Source: Euglena gracilis (Eukaryota > Euglenida > Euglenophyceae > Euglenales). From it: DNA of 64,000 nucleotides. The stretch covers positions 23,424,743 to 23,488,742 of the forward strand of contig CP154956.1 in NCBI GenBank assembly GCA_039621445.1, written 5' to 3'. The position numbers and the translations under genes were made by a program. Below, one piece after another: positions 31,320 to 41,257 of this stretch; position 1 is the stretch's first letter; every line of letters begins with the position of its first letter. The notes under the pieces are model-generated. The model worked only from the letters and a program-made list of their open reading frames with translations. It did not search any database and had not been told where the DNA came from.

Positions 31320-32368
31320 GGCTTAGACGGCCATAACTGGACACTTTTTTTCAAAAAAAAAATTGGTCAAAATTTTGGCCTAAAACGGGTTTTCTAGTAA
31401 CACTTTTGAAAAAATTCCAGGCGCATTTGCACCTAAACCCAATTTTAAAAATTGCCACAGAGTGCCATTAAACTGCATCTTTTTCAAGGGTCCCAGGCGC
31501 AATTGCGCCTGGAACCACCCAGAAACAGGCAAAAAAGGACCATAATTTCACCCCAGACAGTTTTTGTCTTTGAGCAAAACCAATTGGCAAAGAATAAATA
31601 TTTTGGAAAATACACACAGTGTTCTATTGTTGTTTTGTCAAGGGGTGTCTCCCGAATATGTTTTTCAAGGTATTTTTGGCATCATCAAAAAAGTCCTTTA
31701 GGCGCATTTGCGCCTGGAATACCTCTCAATACACCAAACAGTGGTGATGAAAGGCGAGAATGTAAGCGAGAGACATCAACATTACTTTGCCAAGTGTGTC
31801 TCTTTTTATAAATCTTTTTTGTTCATCAACATGCAAAGTTCATTCTTCGGCAAAGTCCTTCTACTCCGTGCGTGAGGTGCCTTTGCCAAGGTTTGTAGGA
31901 TGAGTTGCAGAAAAATAAAAATAACAGCAAGGGAAGTAGTTGAATCAAATTTTTCAGCGGTAGTGTTTGTTCTTCTTCAAAACTGAAGTGTTTTGTAGTT
32001 TCCATTTTGAAAATGCATTTTTTTGTGTTGCAATTTGGTGAATGATGTTTGGGAATGGTGCTCAAAAACTGCGCCACCCTGTGTTGGTCCAGGCGCAATT
32101 GCGCCTGGAATTTCAAAAATGCAATATCAACCAAAGGTATTTTTTTGAAGGAAATATTATCTCAAAATTTTACATACGAAGACACATTGCGGAACCACGT
32201 GGAGTTTGTTTCTTTGGAATTGCTGCTGAGGCCTTTCTCACGCTTTGCTCCGGGCGCAAATGCGCCTAGCGAAACGGGCGTCAGAGGCGTCCCGGTTTCA
32301 TATTGGCAAACGCCTTTGACCCATCAAAGGTTGCGTGGAAAATGATTTGCAACACATAGCAACATTAA
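31320..32368 (+). repeat. Left arm of the foldback element
   Basis: About 1.05 kb, highly similar to the reverse complement of 33102-34146. It contains CCAGGCGC-type palindromes at about 31494, 31699, 32092 and 32250 that have partners in the other arm. Confidence 0.9.
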
Positions 32369-34803
32369 CCATTTTAAACACCTCGTCAATGACAAGAGAA
32401 ATTGCCCAAATCAGATTTTGTACACATTGCAAGAGCAAAAAAAAATTGTATGTTTGAGACGTAGTTCTTTGAGATTGAATTCCTTTCCTCAACAAAACTT
32501 TTTCACACCATTGTTCCAGCCGCAAATGCGCCTCAAACCTCAAACAACGAATTGCCAATTGGTCAACGTGTTTCCAATCATTTGCCACATAAAAATGCAA
32601 GGAAAAATTGGTATGCAAAAAAAGCACAGGGAGACAATGGCAACTCGACAAAATGTGCTGTTCATGAATTTGCATTAACCATTGGCCTGTTTTGGCAACT
32701 GTCCAGGCGCATTTGCGCCTGGAGAAACACGTGGACAAGGCAAGAAAAGGGAATTTCTCAAAAGATCCAGGCGCAAATGCGCCTGGAATTCCTGGTAAGC
32801 CAAAAAATACATCCCTTATTGAGAATTTTGATTCAGTGTTCTACATTGGGTATGGGTCTGTTTTGAATGAAAGTCAGCAGCAGTTGAATTGCTTCTATAA
32901 ACTTGGAAGGAGCATATGGAGGAAGTGCATTGTAATGTTGTTAGGTTGAAGCATTTTTCACCGTAAAACCACAATGTCCTAAAAATAGGCTTATCTTTAC
33001 CTTCACCGTTGCATCAGGCCTCAAAGCTTAACATGGTCAAAACTGGGGAGATGTGGAAAACAATGTGCACATTTTTCAGCTTTCGTTGTACGTTTTCTGA
33101 TGCTTAACGTTGCTATGTGTTGCAAATCATTTTCCACACAACCTTTGATGGGTCAAAGGCGTTTGCCAATATGAAACCGGGACGCCTCTGACGCCCGTTT
33201 CGGCAATAGTCTAGGCGCTTTTGCGCCTGGAGCAAAGCGTGAGAAAGGCCTCAGCAGCAATTCCAAAGAAACAAACTCCAAGTGGTTCCGCAACGTGTCT
33301 TCGTATGTAAAATTTTGAGATAATATTTCCTTCAAAAAAATACCTTTGGTTGATATTGCATTTTTGAAATTCCAGGTGCAATTGCGCCTGGACCAACACA
33401 GGGTGGCGCAGTTTTTGAGCACCATTCCAAAACATCATTCACCAAATTGCAACACAAAAAAATGCATTTTCAAAATGGAAACTACAAAACACTTCAGCTT
33501 TGAAGAAGAACAAACACTACCCTTCAAAAAACTGATTCAACTACTTCCCTTGCTGTTATTTTTCTGCTCTCACCTACAAACCTTTGCAAAGGCACCTCAC
33601 GCACGGAGTAGAAGGACTTTGCCGAAGAATGAACTTTGCATGTTGATGAACAAAAAAGATTTATAAAAAGAGACACACTTGGCAAAGTAATGTTGATGTC
33701 TCTCGCTTACATTCTCGCCTTTCATCACCACTGTTTGGTGTATTGAGAGGTATTCCAGGCGCAAATGCGCCCAAAGGACTTTTTTGATGATGCCAAAAAT
33801 ACCTTGAAAAACATATTCGGGAGACACCCCTTGACAAAACAACAATAGAACACTGTGTGTATTTTCCAAAATATTTATTCTTTGCCAATTGGTTTTGCTC
33901 AAAGACAAAAACTGTCTGGGGTGAAATTATGGTCCTTTTTTGCCTGTTTCTGGGTGGTTCCAGGCGCAATTGCGCCTGGGACCCTTGAAAAAGATACAGT
34001 TTAATGGCACTCTGTGGCAATTTTTAAAATTGGGTTTAGGTGCAAATGCGCCTGGAATTTTTTCAAAAGTGTTCCTAGAAAACCCGTTTTAGGCCAAAAT
34101 TTTGACCAATTTTTTGAATAAAACTGTCCAGTTATGGCCGTCTAAGTTTGGTCATTGTATTTCTAAACATCTGCCACACAACCACTGAAGTGAAAAAGCG
34201 GTCACATACAAAAATCAGTTCTTACAGGGTGGCATTCACATCTCGACAAATGAATTCTTCATCAAAAGTGAATTGACAATGTTTTGGCAACCGTCCAGGC
34301 GCATTTGCGCCTGGATGGTTGTGTGGGTAAGGCAAAAAAGGCCGTTTCTCCGAAGATCCAGGCGCATTTGCGCCTGGAATTTTCTTGTCAGCCACAATTA
34401 CGTCCGTTTTTTTGAAATGTCAATTCGGAGTTAATCTGACGTATATGAATTTTTTTATCGTCACTTGTCTTTTTCAAATTTCGATGTGATAGGGCTCCAA
34501 AAATATGACAGCATTTTTTGGTGCTGATGTGCATTAATTTGTACGGGGGCGTCCACAAAATAGTCTGTTGAGTCAGTGAAGTAAGTGCTTGCATTCAAGA
34601 CTCCTGACTGCATACTCCGAGCCTGTTTTGAATGTTGTTTTACCCTTTTTCATCTTTTTTGGGACCACCAAATTAGCCTCTTTTTAGAGTGCGTTCAGGC
34701 GCAATTGCGCCTGGATTTGAGTGAAGCCCCATCCAACAACATAACTCAGGTAATGATCTTGTCTGATTGAAAAGAAGATATTTCAGGCGCATTTGCGCCT
34801 GAA
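31424..34803. repeat. Dispersed 20-bp palindrome family CCAGGCGCAATTGCGCCTGG
   Basis: About 17 copies, perfect or nearly so, at roughly 31424, 31494, 31699, 32092, 32250, 32518, 32703, 32768, 33212, 33374, 33757, 33960, 34036, 34295, 34357, 34696 and 34783, with a half-copy at 34996. The centre is AATT, AAAT or ATTT; the stem CCAGGCGC/GCGCCTGG is conserved. Many are followed by AAT or AATT. Spacing is irregular (60-400 bp). They occur only within the foldback element and just upstream (half-site near 31132). Confidence 0.9.
33102..34146 (-). repeat. Right arm of the foldback element
   Basis: Partner of 31320-32368. Palindromes at about 33212, 33374, 33757, 33960 and 34036 mirror those of the left arm, with individual base differences (for example GGTGCAATTGCGCC at 33374 against GGCGCAATTGCGCC at 32092). 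Confidence 0.9.
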
Positions 34804-35205
34804 CTACCTATGTTGATACTTTTTTGAACCTCATTTCTCTAAGTTCGAAGCTAATTCCGCAGAAATCATGGGGTTTTGTGACAAAAAGATTTCCAAGAAT
34901 TTTGCTTTCTATGGTGAAGTTGTGGCGTTATTTGGGCTTTGAAGATTGACATTTTGCGAAAGACCCTTTTTAGGGCTATTTTCTCAAGCCACAATTCCAG
35001 GCGCAATTTGATTTTTTAGTGTCCAGTTATGGCCGTCTAAGCCAGGGGACTTAAATTTTCAACCCAGGGGGGGGGGCAACATGGACCTTCAGGAAGTACC
35101 CAAAATCAAAATGCCAAAATTGAAAAGAAGAGTGGGCATTTCGTTGATTAAAAAAATGGGAAAAGGAACAAATATGGGAAAAAAAGTGCACACAACAGAG
35201 CTCTG

Positions 35206-35400
35206 CTGCAAGGATCAACCCTAACCGTCCTCCCAGTTTGGGAGAGTGTAGCCAGTCTTCAACCCACCTGACCAGCAGCCCATTCATCGTCTTTGCGTCT
35301 TGTTGTAGGGGTTGTTGTTGTTGTCCATCTTGATGTAGAGTGTGCTCCACCACTCTCCTCTTTGCTGCCTTTCTGATGGCAGCCCTCACGGAAAGGGTGG
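35206..35400 (-). CDS. Candidate exon of an unidentified minus-strand gene
   Basis: On the minus strand a strong acceptor (TTTGTTCTCCCCAG) precedes codons TLSVRAAIRKAAKRRVVEHT, LHQDGQQQQPLQQDAKTMNG and LLVR; a possible donor (GTCAG|GTGGGT) lies near 35266. The text is protein-like (basic helix, Gln-rich stretch). Three further candidate exons lie upstream on the same strand (35499-35529, 35567-35650, about 35702-35748). I do not recognise the family. The reading phase does not match the neighbouring exon exactly, so either a small exon is missed or the gene is damaged. Confidence 0.35.
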
Positions 35401-35498
35401 CTGGGGAGAACAAATGGAAAAAGGCAAAAAGTTAGTAATTACTTCACCTGGTAAAAAAAATTAATGGACATCACAGGGAGCTTTCTCATACAACTCAC

Positions 35499-35767
35499 GA
35501 TGATGGAAAACAAAATCAAAAAAAGCACTCTAATGAAAGAATAATTTCCAAGCAAAAAAAAAAGACTTCTCAGCAGAAACAAGTGTCACTGGGGCCATCC
35601 TTGACAAAGACAAATTGACCAATTGGTCTCCCACGTTGAGATTGTGGCTCCTGAAGAAAAAAAACAGGCAAAATAAATTTCAGTGTACTTTGAAACCTGT
35701 TTGGCAACGTCTTCAGCAGGAACAGTGACTCATTGAACTTGGAAAGTAGTGGCTGACCTGTGACAAA
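35499..35767 (-). CDS. Candidate exons of the same minus-strand gene (three short exons)
   Basis: Reading the minus strand: an exon near 35748-35702 encodes PLLSKFNESLFLLKTLPNR. It is followed after a GT...TTCTTCAG intron by 35650-35567 encoding SHNLNVGDQLVNLSLSRMAP and VTLVSAE. A 37-nt GT-AG mini-intron then leads to 35529-35499, encoding KVLFLILFSII before a perfect GTGAGT. The phases of these three exons fit each other. The acceptors have long pyrimidine tracts. The protein is not recognised. Confidence 0.35.
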
Positions 35768-35862
35768 AAAAAAAGAAGGATTGGGGCAGCATTACACAAG
35801 CAACCTGGCACAGGAAGCAAAAAATCTCCCCCAGCACACTTTCCCATTTGGTGTCCTCTCAC

Positions 35863-35972
35863 CTGGAAATTCTGATCATGGTGTATCCCAAAGAGCCATG
35901 TTCAAAAACAGCATTTCTTTGTATTTTCTCCACCCAACAACCCAGTTCCATCAGCTCCCTTACTCCCGCTGT
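35863..35972 (-). CDS. Candidate upstream exon of the minus-strand gene
   Basis: The acceptor GTTTTTTGGTCAG and donor CAG|GTGAGAGG enclose 110 nt encoding TAGVRELMELGCWVEKIQRN then AVFEHGSLGYTMIRIS. Splice signals are close to consensus and the codon content is protein-like. It ends in phase 2, which does not fit the next exon I found, so one joint is unresolved. Family unknown. Confidence 0.4.
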
Positions 35973-38640
35973 CTGACCAAAAAACAACACCAGTGCTTGA
36001 ATATAATTTTTTTGAAAGGGAAATTGCCAGGATATTCTTATCGACTTTTTTAGGGGACAATGTTTTTGAGGGGTGTCCCCCCCATGACCCCCCCCCATGA
36101 CCCCCCCGTGACCCCCCGTGACCCCCCGTGACCCGAACCACCCCCTTGGCCATTTTTTTGGGGGTGTGAATGTGCGTTGGGCAGAACGAGGAGACGGTAA
36201 TGCCTTGTAAAACTTCATTTTTTTTAAAAAAACCGTTTTTCTTTTGCCATTTTTTCAAAAAAATGTTTTTGTTGCTTTTTTTTTGAAAAACGGAAGACTT
36301 TTTTAAAAAAACGCCAGCTCTGGTCATAGTACCCAGAATGGTGGTGCCCCCCGCGTCCCCCCCCCCCCGCGTCCCCCCCCCACGTCCCCCCTGCGTCCCC
36401 AACACCCCCTATGTTCCTATGTTGCAATATACTTGGAGGGATATACTCCTTTTTGTGCAAATTTTGACTTATATTGGAAATCCATGTTCCCACCTATCAG
36501 AAGCCTATTTGTTTCAAAACGGCTTTTCGCCGTCGACAAACTGGCGAAAAAGCCGTTTCGGCGTTGGCAAAACGGCAAAAAAGCCGTTTCGCCGACGGCA
36601 AAAAACCGGGGAAAAAGCCGTTTTGCCAGCTAAATGTGAGAAAAATGGCAAAAAAGCCGAAAAGCCGAAATGAAACACATACAGGTGGGAACACAATGGG
36701 GAGAGGTGTTCTTTTGCCAAAAGTGGCCCAAAATGGACATTTCTCCCCCCATTTTTTTTGCATATTCACCCCCGATTGGGGGGTTCTGGAGCCATTTGGG
36801 TGAGTTTTGACTGGTGTTGAGGTGATTTGGACAAAAGTTTTTTCCCAGGGGGGGCCTTAAAAGTCGGTGGTTTTGACCCGTTAGCACATTAGAGTGGGTA
36901 GTCGGCGACTTGTCGGCCGACTACCCACTACCCCCCTACCGACTAGCTACCGACCAATTGGGTAGTCGGCCGACTAGTCGGCCGACTACCCACTACCCCC
37001 CCCCCCCAGTCTACCGTTTGGCACTCATTAAGGTAGAGGTTTTCAACCTCCACCTCTACCTCTGTCCAACGGAAAGGGATTTTGGACCCCCCCCTCCGGG
37101 GTATTATTTTTTCGCCTCAAGTCCCGGCCCTGGGGGGGATTATTTGGGGGGGTAATAGCTCCCAAAAATTTTTGAGATTTTTTTAAGTCCTGTAGGACCC
37201 AAAATAGCGCCTTTTGACCCCCTTTGGGTCATTTTTTGTACATGAAATGAAATGAAATTTAGCATTTTTGGAGGCCACATGATCCAGAGAAATCGATTTT
37301 TTTTCGTAATTTGTTGTCAGAGATTGTGATTTTTTACCCACAAAATTTTAGGTCAAATCTGGGCCGTCGGCCTGAAATTGGGGCCTCGTGCACCACGATG
37401 ATGCGGAACTCGTTCAGCTTGGCATGCCACCTGGCCCGCCTCCCCTGCGGGCCCATGGGGGGGAGTCTCGTCCCCAAAGTCGGACCCAGAGGGGGGGGGT
37501 ATTATTACCAGAGTTGCTCACCCTTCCAGGCGGAGCAACAAAAGAGCACTGGTGTAAGGGGTACCTGGCCACTCACCACACAGCAAACTGGGCCAGAAGC
37601 GAAGTTAGCGCTGGCCATAAACAGACAAGAAGCCTTAGGGCAACTCAGGGGGGGTATTATTTTGGGGGTGTTGTTTGGGGGAGGGTTTAATTCAGCTCCG
37701 CGCCCCCCCCCCCGCCCATGGGGGTGTACCCCCCGCGTCAAAATGCCCCACAAAGAAGGATTTTCCCGCGGCCCCCTCCAACTTTACGTTGGCCAAAAAC
37801 TCGGGGGAATCGTTTTTGTGGGGCAATTTTACATGGGCAAGGGTACCTTTCCGTTGGCCAAAAACTCGCCGAGGTATGGCGAGGTTTGGTCAACTTTTTT
37901 TATTGCCAGCAAAAAAATCAAAAAAAAATTGCCAGCTTTGGTGGGGGGTGGGGGTGTAGGTTGCTTTGGGGGGGCTGTGGGGCATTGCAAGGGGTCCATT
38001 TTACGACATCACGCCAATTTCTCAGGTTCTTTTTTCACCAATGAAAAGCCGATGTAAAGCTGGAGTAGAACCCACATTATCTGATGTGTTCCTGACAATT
38101 GATCAGCCGGTGGGTGCTCTGTATTTTTCTCTCGTTCAATCAATGAGAGAGGGCCCACCTTCCAACGTTTGAACCTTTACCTCGGCCTGTGCCTAGTCTC
38201 AACCTGTCGATGCAAGCGTTGTCTTTGGAGAATGGTGATGATGATGCTGGCTGTGGACTTTGTATTTTTCAAAAAAGATTTTGTCAGTTTCAAAATATTC
38301 TCCTCAGCTGGGGTGGGAAATTTTTGGCTGATTTCCCGCCATTTCAGGCATTTTTTGAACCATTTTGAGCATTTTTTGGGGGGCTTTTGGGACACGTTGC
38401 TGGCCATTATGGGTTTTGGGGTCATTTGGTTAATTGGTATTGCTCTATTTTAGGCAGTTTTTGCAGATTGTCAACCATTTTTGGGATTTTTTTGAACATT
38501 TTTGACAAATTTAGGATTTGCAAGGCAATTCAATTCATTTCTGGTTAATGTGATCCCCCACCCCCCAGCGCTTTGACACCCTGGTGATAATCACCATGCC
38601 CCCCCCCCCATATAAGACCAGGGTGTGACGTAGAGCTGAG
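35973..38640. other. Repeat-rich stretch with hairpins and G-run minisatellites
   Basis: Holds CCCCCGTGACC repeats (36090-36135), CCCCGCGTCCCC repeats (36348-36400), AAAAAGCCGTTTCGCC repeats (36520-36640) and nested TAGTCGGCCGACTA hairpins (36897-37010). The word GGGGGTATTATT is repeated at 37095, 37495 and 37648. A possible exon at about 37530-37640 (+) encodes GPEAKLALAINRQEALGQL after a CCTTCCAG acceptor, but its donor is unclear. Confidence 0.4.
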
Positions 38641-39170
38641 CTCTTTGGGAGACCACCCCAGCCCGGCCCGGCGCCCGGCGCGGCCCGGCGGCCCGGCGGC
38701 CCGGCCCGGCTGGCGGGTCGAAAAACGCTCATTTTCGGCTCAAAAACAGGTTTTACGGGTCCTGGAGGCCAAAAAACATTGTTCTGGGCAACTTTTTTTT
38801 CGACTTTTTTCGACTTTTTTGGCCCGGTTTTGACCCAAAGTCAATGGGTTGGTGGCCCAAAACGGGGCGCTGGATGGTCGAAAAACGCTCATTTTTGGCT
38901 CGAAAACACTTTTTTCAGGTCCGGGAGGTCAAAAATCATGGTTTTGGGCGAAAATTTTTTTGACTTTTTTTGACTTTTTGACCCAAAAGTGGCTAAGTCC
39001 ACTGGCCAGGGGCGGGCCCCAGCCAGGGGGGGGGGGCATGCAAGGGGGTCCGGGTCGGAAAATTTTTTCTCGCTCAAAAACACTTTTTTTGATGTTCTGA
39101 AGTGAAAAAAAGTGTTTTTGAGCGAAAAAATTTTTTTCAAAATTTTGGGTCCCGACCTGCCACCCGACCC
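38640..39170 (+). repeat. Tandem satellite with GTCGAAAAACGCTCATTTT unit
   Basis: A unit of about 150-165 bp (GGTCGAAAAACGCTCATTTT, then AAAACAGGTTTT, a GGAGGCCAAAAA phrase and TTTTTTCGACTTTTTT) occurs twice here and again twice at 41610-41890. A related palindromic variant at 39070-39135 has arms CGCTCAAAAACACTTTTTTT and its complement. No gene; frames crossing it on both strands (Phe/Lys/Gly-rich) are artefacts. Confidence 0.75.
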
Positions 39171-39179
39171 CCTCGCCCA

Positions 39180-39898
39180 GCAGCCCTGACGGCGCCTGCA
39201 GGGGTCCCCGAATACCCAAAACTGGCCCAAAATCGCACAACCAGGCCCCGGGAACCCCAAAAAACGGTCAACCCCCCCCCCCCTAAACCAATGATTGACC
39301 CCCTGGTTTGGGTCCCAACTCCCCGTCTAGCCCGAGATACAGCCAATCTACGGTTTCGGGCCCCGAAATGGCCAGAACTGGCAAAACTGGCCCAAAACCC
39401 CCAAAACGACCATATCTCGGGCTAGGCGAGGAGTTGGCCCAAACCGCGCATACCGATCGATAGGGCGTTCCAAGGTCGTCAAATGAGGTCGCCATCACTT
39501 TTCCTCAACTCCGCAGCGTTTTTGAGATATTTTGAATTTTTCGATTTTTCGACCCCAGCCCGGCCGCCCTCGAACCCCCGCAGGGGTCCCCGAATACCCA
39601 AAACTGACCCAAAATTGCACAACCAGACCCCGGGAACCCCAAAAAACGGTCAACCCCCCCCCTAAATCTAATGATTGACCCCCTGGTTTGGGTTCCAGCT
39701 CCCCGTCTAGCCCGAGATATGGGCAAATTACGGTTTCAGGCCCCGAACTTGCCCGAAATGGCCAAAACTGGCCAAACTGGCCCAAAACCCCAAAGCGGCC
39801 GTATCTCGGGCTAGGCGAGGAGTTGGCCCAAACCGCGCATACCGGTCGGGCGTCCCAAAGTTGTGGAAGGACGTCCTCTTTACTTTTCCTCAACTTCA
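39180..39898 (+). repeat. 390-bp satellite, two tandem units
   Basis: Units at about 39185-39565 and 39575-39898 share GGGGTCCCCGAATACCCAAA, a C-run followed by CTAAA-C/T-CAATGATTGACC, ATCTCGGGCTAGGCGAGGAG and a TTTTCCTCAACT end. Partial units recur at 40545-40700, 41935-42075 and 42110-42205. Frames running through (for example 39495-39899 -) repeat the same false peptide and are not genes. Confidence 0.8.
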
Positions 39899-40544
39899 TA
39901 ACCCCCCCCCCATTTAAACCGACCCGTCGGTTTAGGACTTTTGGGTTGGCGGAAATCCTGGAGGGGGTCGGTTTAGACGGGGGGTCGGTTTCAGGGGGAG
40001 CAAACGGCTGGCCAACGGCGCGACGGAAGCGGGTTCATGTTAGCAAGGCAATTTCAATTGGCAAATGCCCAATTTGGTTGGCCAATGCCTAACTTTAAGT
40101 GACAAATGCCTAACTTGGGATGCAAATTCTTAATTTTCGGTGGCAAATGCTGAATTTTGGGTGTCATATCCAATTTTTGGTGGCAAACTGCCTAATTTTG
40201 GGTGCAAACTTCAAATTCTAGATAGCAAATGCCTAATTTTGTAATTTTTGGGTTCCAACACCAAATTTTCGGAAGAAAATGCCCAATTTGAGGTGCAAAC
40301 TCCAAAATTTTTGAAGCAAATGCCAAATTTTGGGTGTAAAATCCTAATTTTGGGTCATCAATACTAATTATTCAATGAGCATGGACGCTCTTTCCGTTGG
40401 CGGCTTCCATTATGTTGCGCATGTTTGTTATCCAACTTGCCATGGGTCAGTTTATTTCTTTTTTTGGTTGAAATTCTGCAATGGGTCGGTTTGGAAGGGT
40501 AGGTCGGTTTAGAAGGGGAGTCGGTTTAAATGGGGGGGGGGTTA
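39899..40544. mobile_element. Poly-C-tipped MITE with TA flanks, AAACCGAC type
   Basis: TA on each side; perfect inverted termini ACCCCCCCCCCATTTAAACC / GGTTTAAATGGGGGGGGGGT continuing into GAC/GTC, with exactly ten C or G in each run. It interrupts a 390-bp satellite unit: the flanks TTTTCCTCAACTTCA and GCGTTTTCGAGATATTTTG are contiguous in the uninterrupted unit at 39505-39530. GTCGGTTTA subterminal repeats occur at both ends. The core (40020-40370) is made of about 13 degenerate copies of a 20-25-bp word near GGCAAATGCCTAATTTTGGG. No coding capacity. Confidence 0.75.
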
Positions 40545-41226
40545 GCGTTTTCGAGATATTTTGAAATTTTCGATTTTTTGACCCCAAAATCACCCTGCAA
40601 TTTTCCCGGAAAAAAAACGGTAGACAACGTTTTTGCTCGGGCCATATCTCCGGATTGGCGGGGAGTTGCGGGTAACCCGACGGCTCTGGAGAAACTAGGG
40701 ATCGTCCCCTAACCTATAGGCTATTCACTTTGGAGTTTCGCCAAGGGGTAAGCCCATAAAGGGATAAGAGCTCAGCGACCCCCTCTGGGATTTTGGCTCC
40801 CGAGGGGGGTTTTACATGGGGGGGGGGCATGCATCTGTCTTTCCAAACCAAATGTTTGTTCCCATCAATAGAGCCAGAGAGCCAATCTTTTTCCTCAAAA
40901 AAGAAATAAAATGTTGTTAATAAATTTGGTAAAAACTGGCCACCATCACCAGCTCAGAGGGTCAAAACATCTTCAGAAGTCCAAGATTTGGACACTCTAT
41001 TTCAAGTTCGTGGTGGGGGACTTTGAGGGTTGTAAATGTCGACTCTTGCCCTCCGTCGTGCATTTGGGGAACCAAACACTGATTTCTCTCTCTGACGAGC
41101 CCACCCGTGGAGCATGAGCACCCCGTCACAAGGCGGTCTGCCCCCACCAGCCAGGCGTTGGGGGCATTGACAAGGAAGGCCCGGCTGGATCCGAAACCGC
41201 CTGGCTCCTTTACCGCTGTGTGCGGA

Positions 41227-41257
<31 letters not shown>

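Larger units (their letters stand above)
31320..35043. mobile_element. Foldback element with terminal repeats and internal palindromes
   Basis: A 26-bp terminal inverted repeat starting GGCTTAGACGGCCATAACTG is found at 31320-31345 and, perfectly inverted, at 35018-35043. A third, nearly perfect inverted copy ends at about 34146. Between 31320 and 34146 the sequence folds on itself: arms 31320-32368 and 33102-34146, loop 32369-33101. The segment 34147-35043 forms a tail ending in the third terminal copy. No coding capacity is visible. Short palindromes of the CCAGGCGC type are scattered through arms, loop and tail. No clear target-site duplication was found. Foldback elements with long arms are known in several superfamilies, and I cannot assign this one. 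Confidence 0.75.

Noticed and set aside
31424-34803. CRISPR-like array, because a short palindromic repeat recurs many times
   Set aside because: Spacing is highly irregular, the intervening sequence is shared between inverted arms rather than unique, and the genome is eukaryotic with no cas genes.
38535-39899. Several Gly/Pro/Arg or Phe/Lys-rich frames on both strands
   Set aside because: The same false peptides repeat with each satellite unit, showing they follow the repeat and not selection on a protein.
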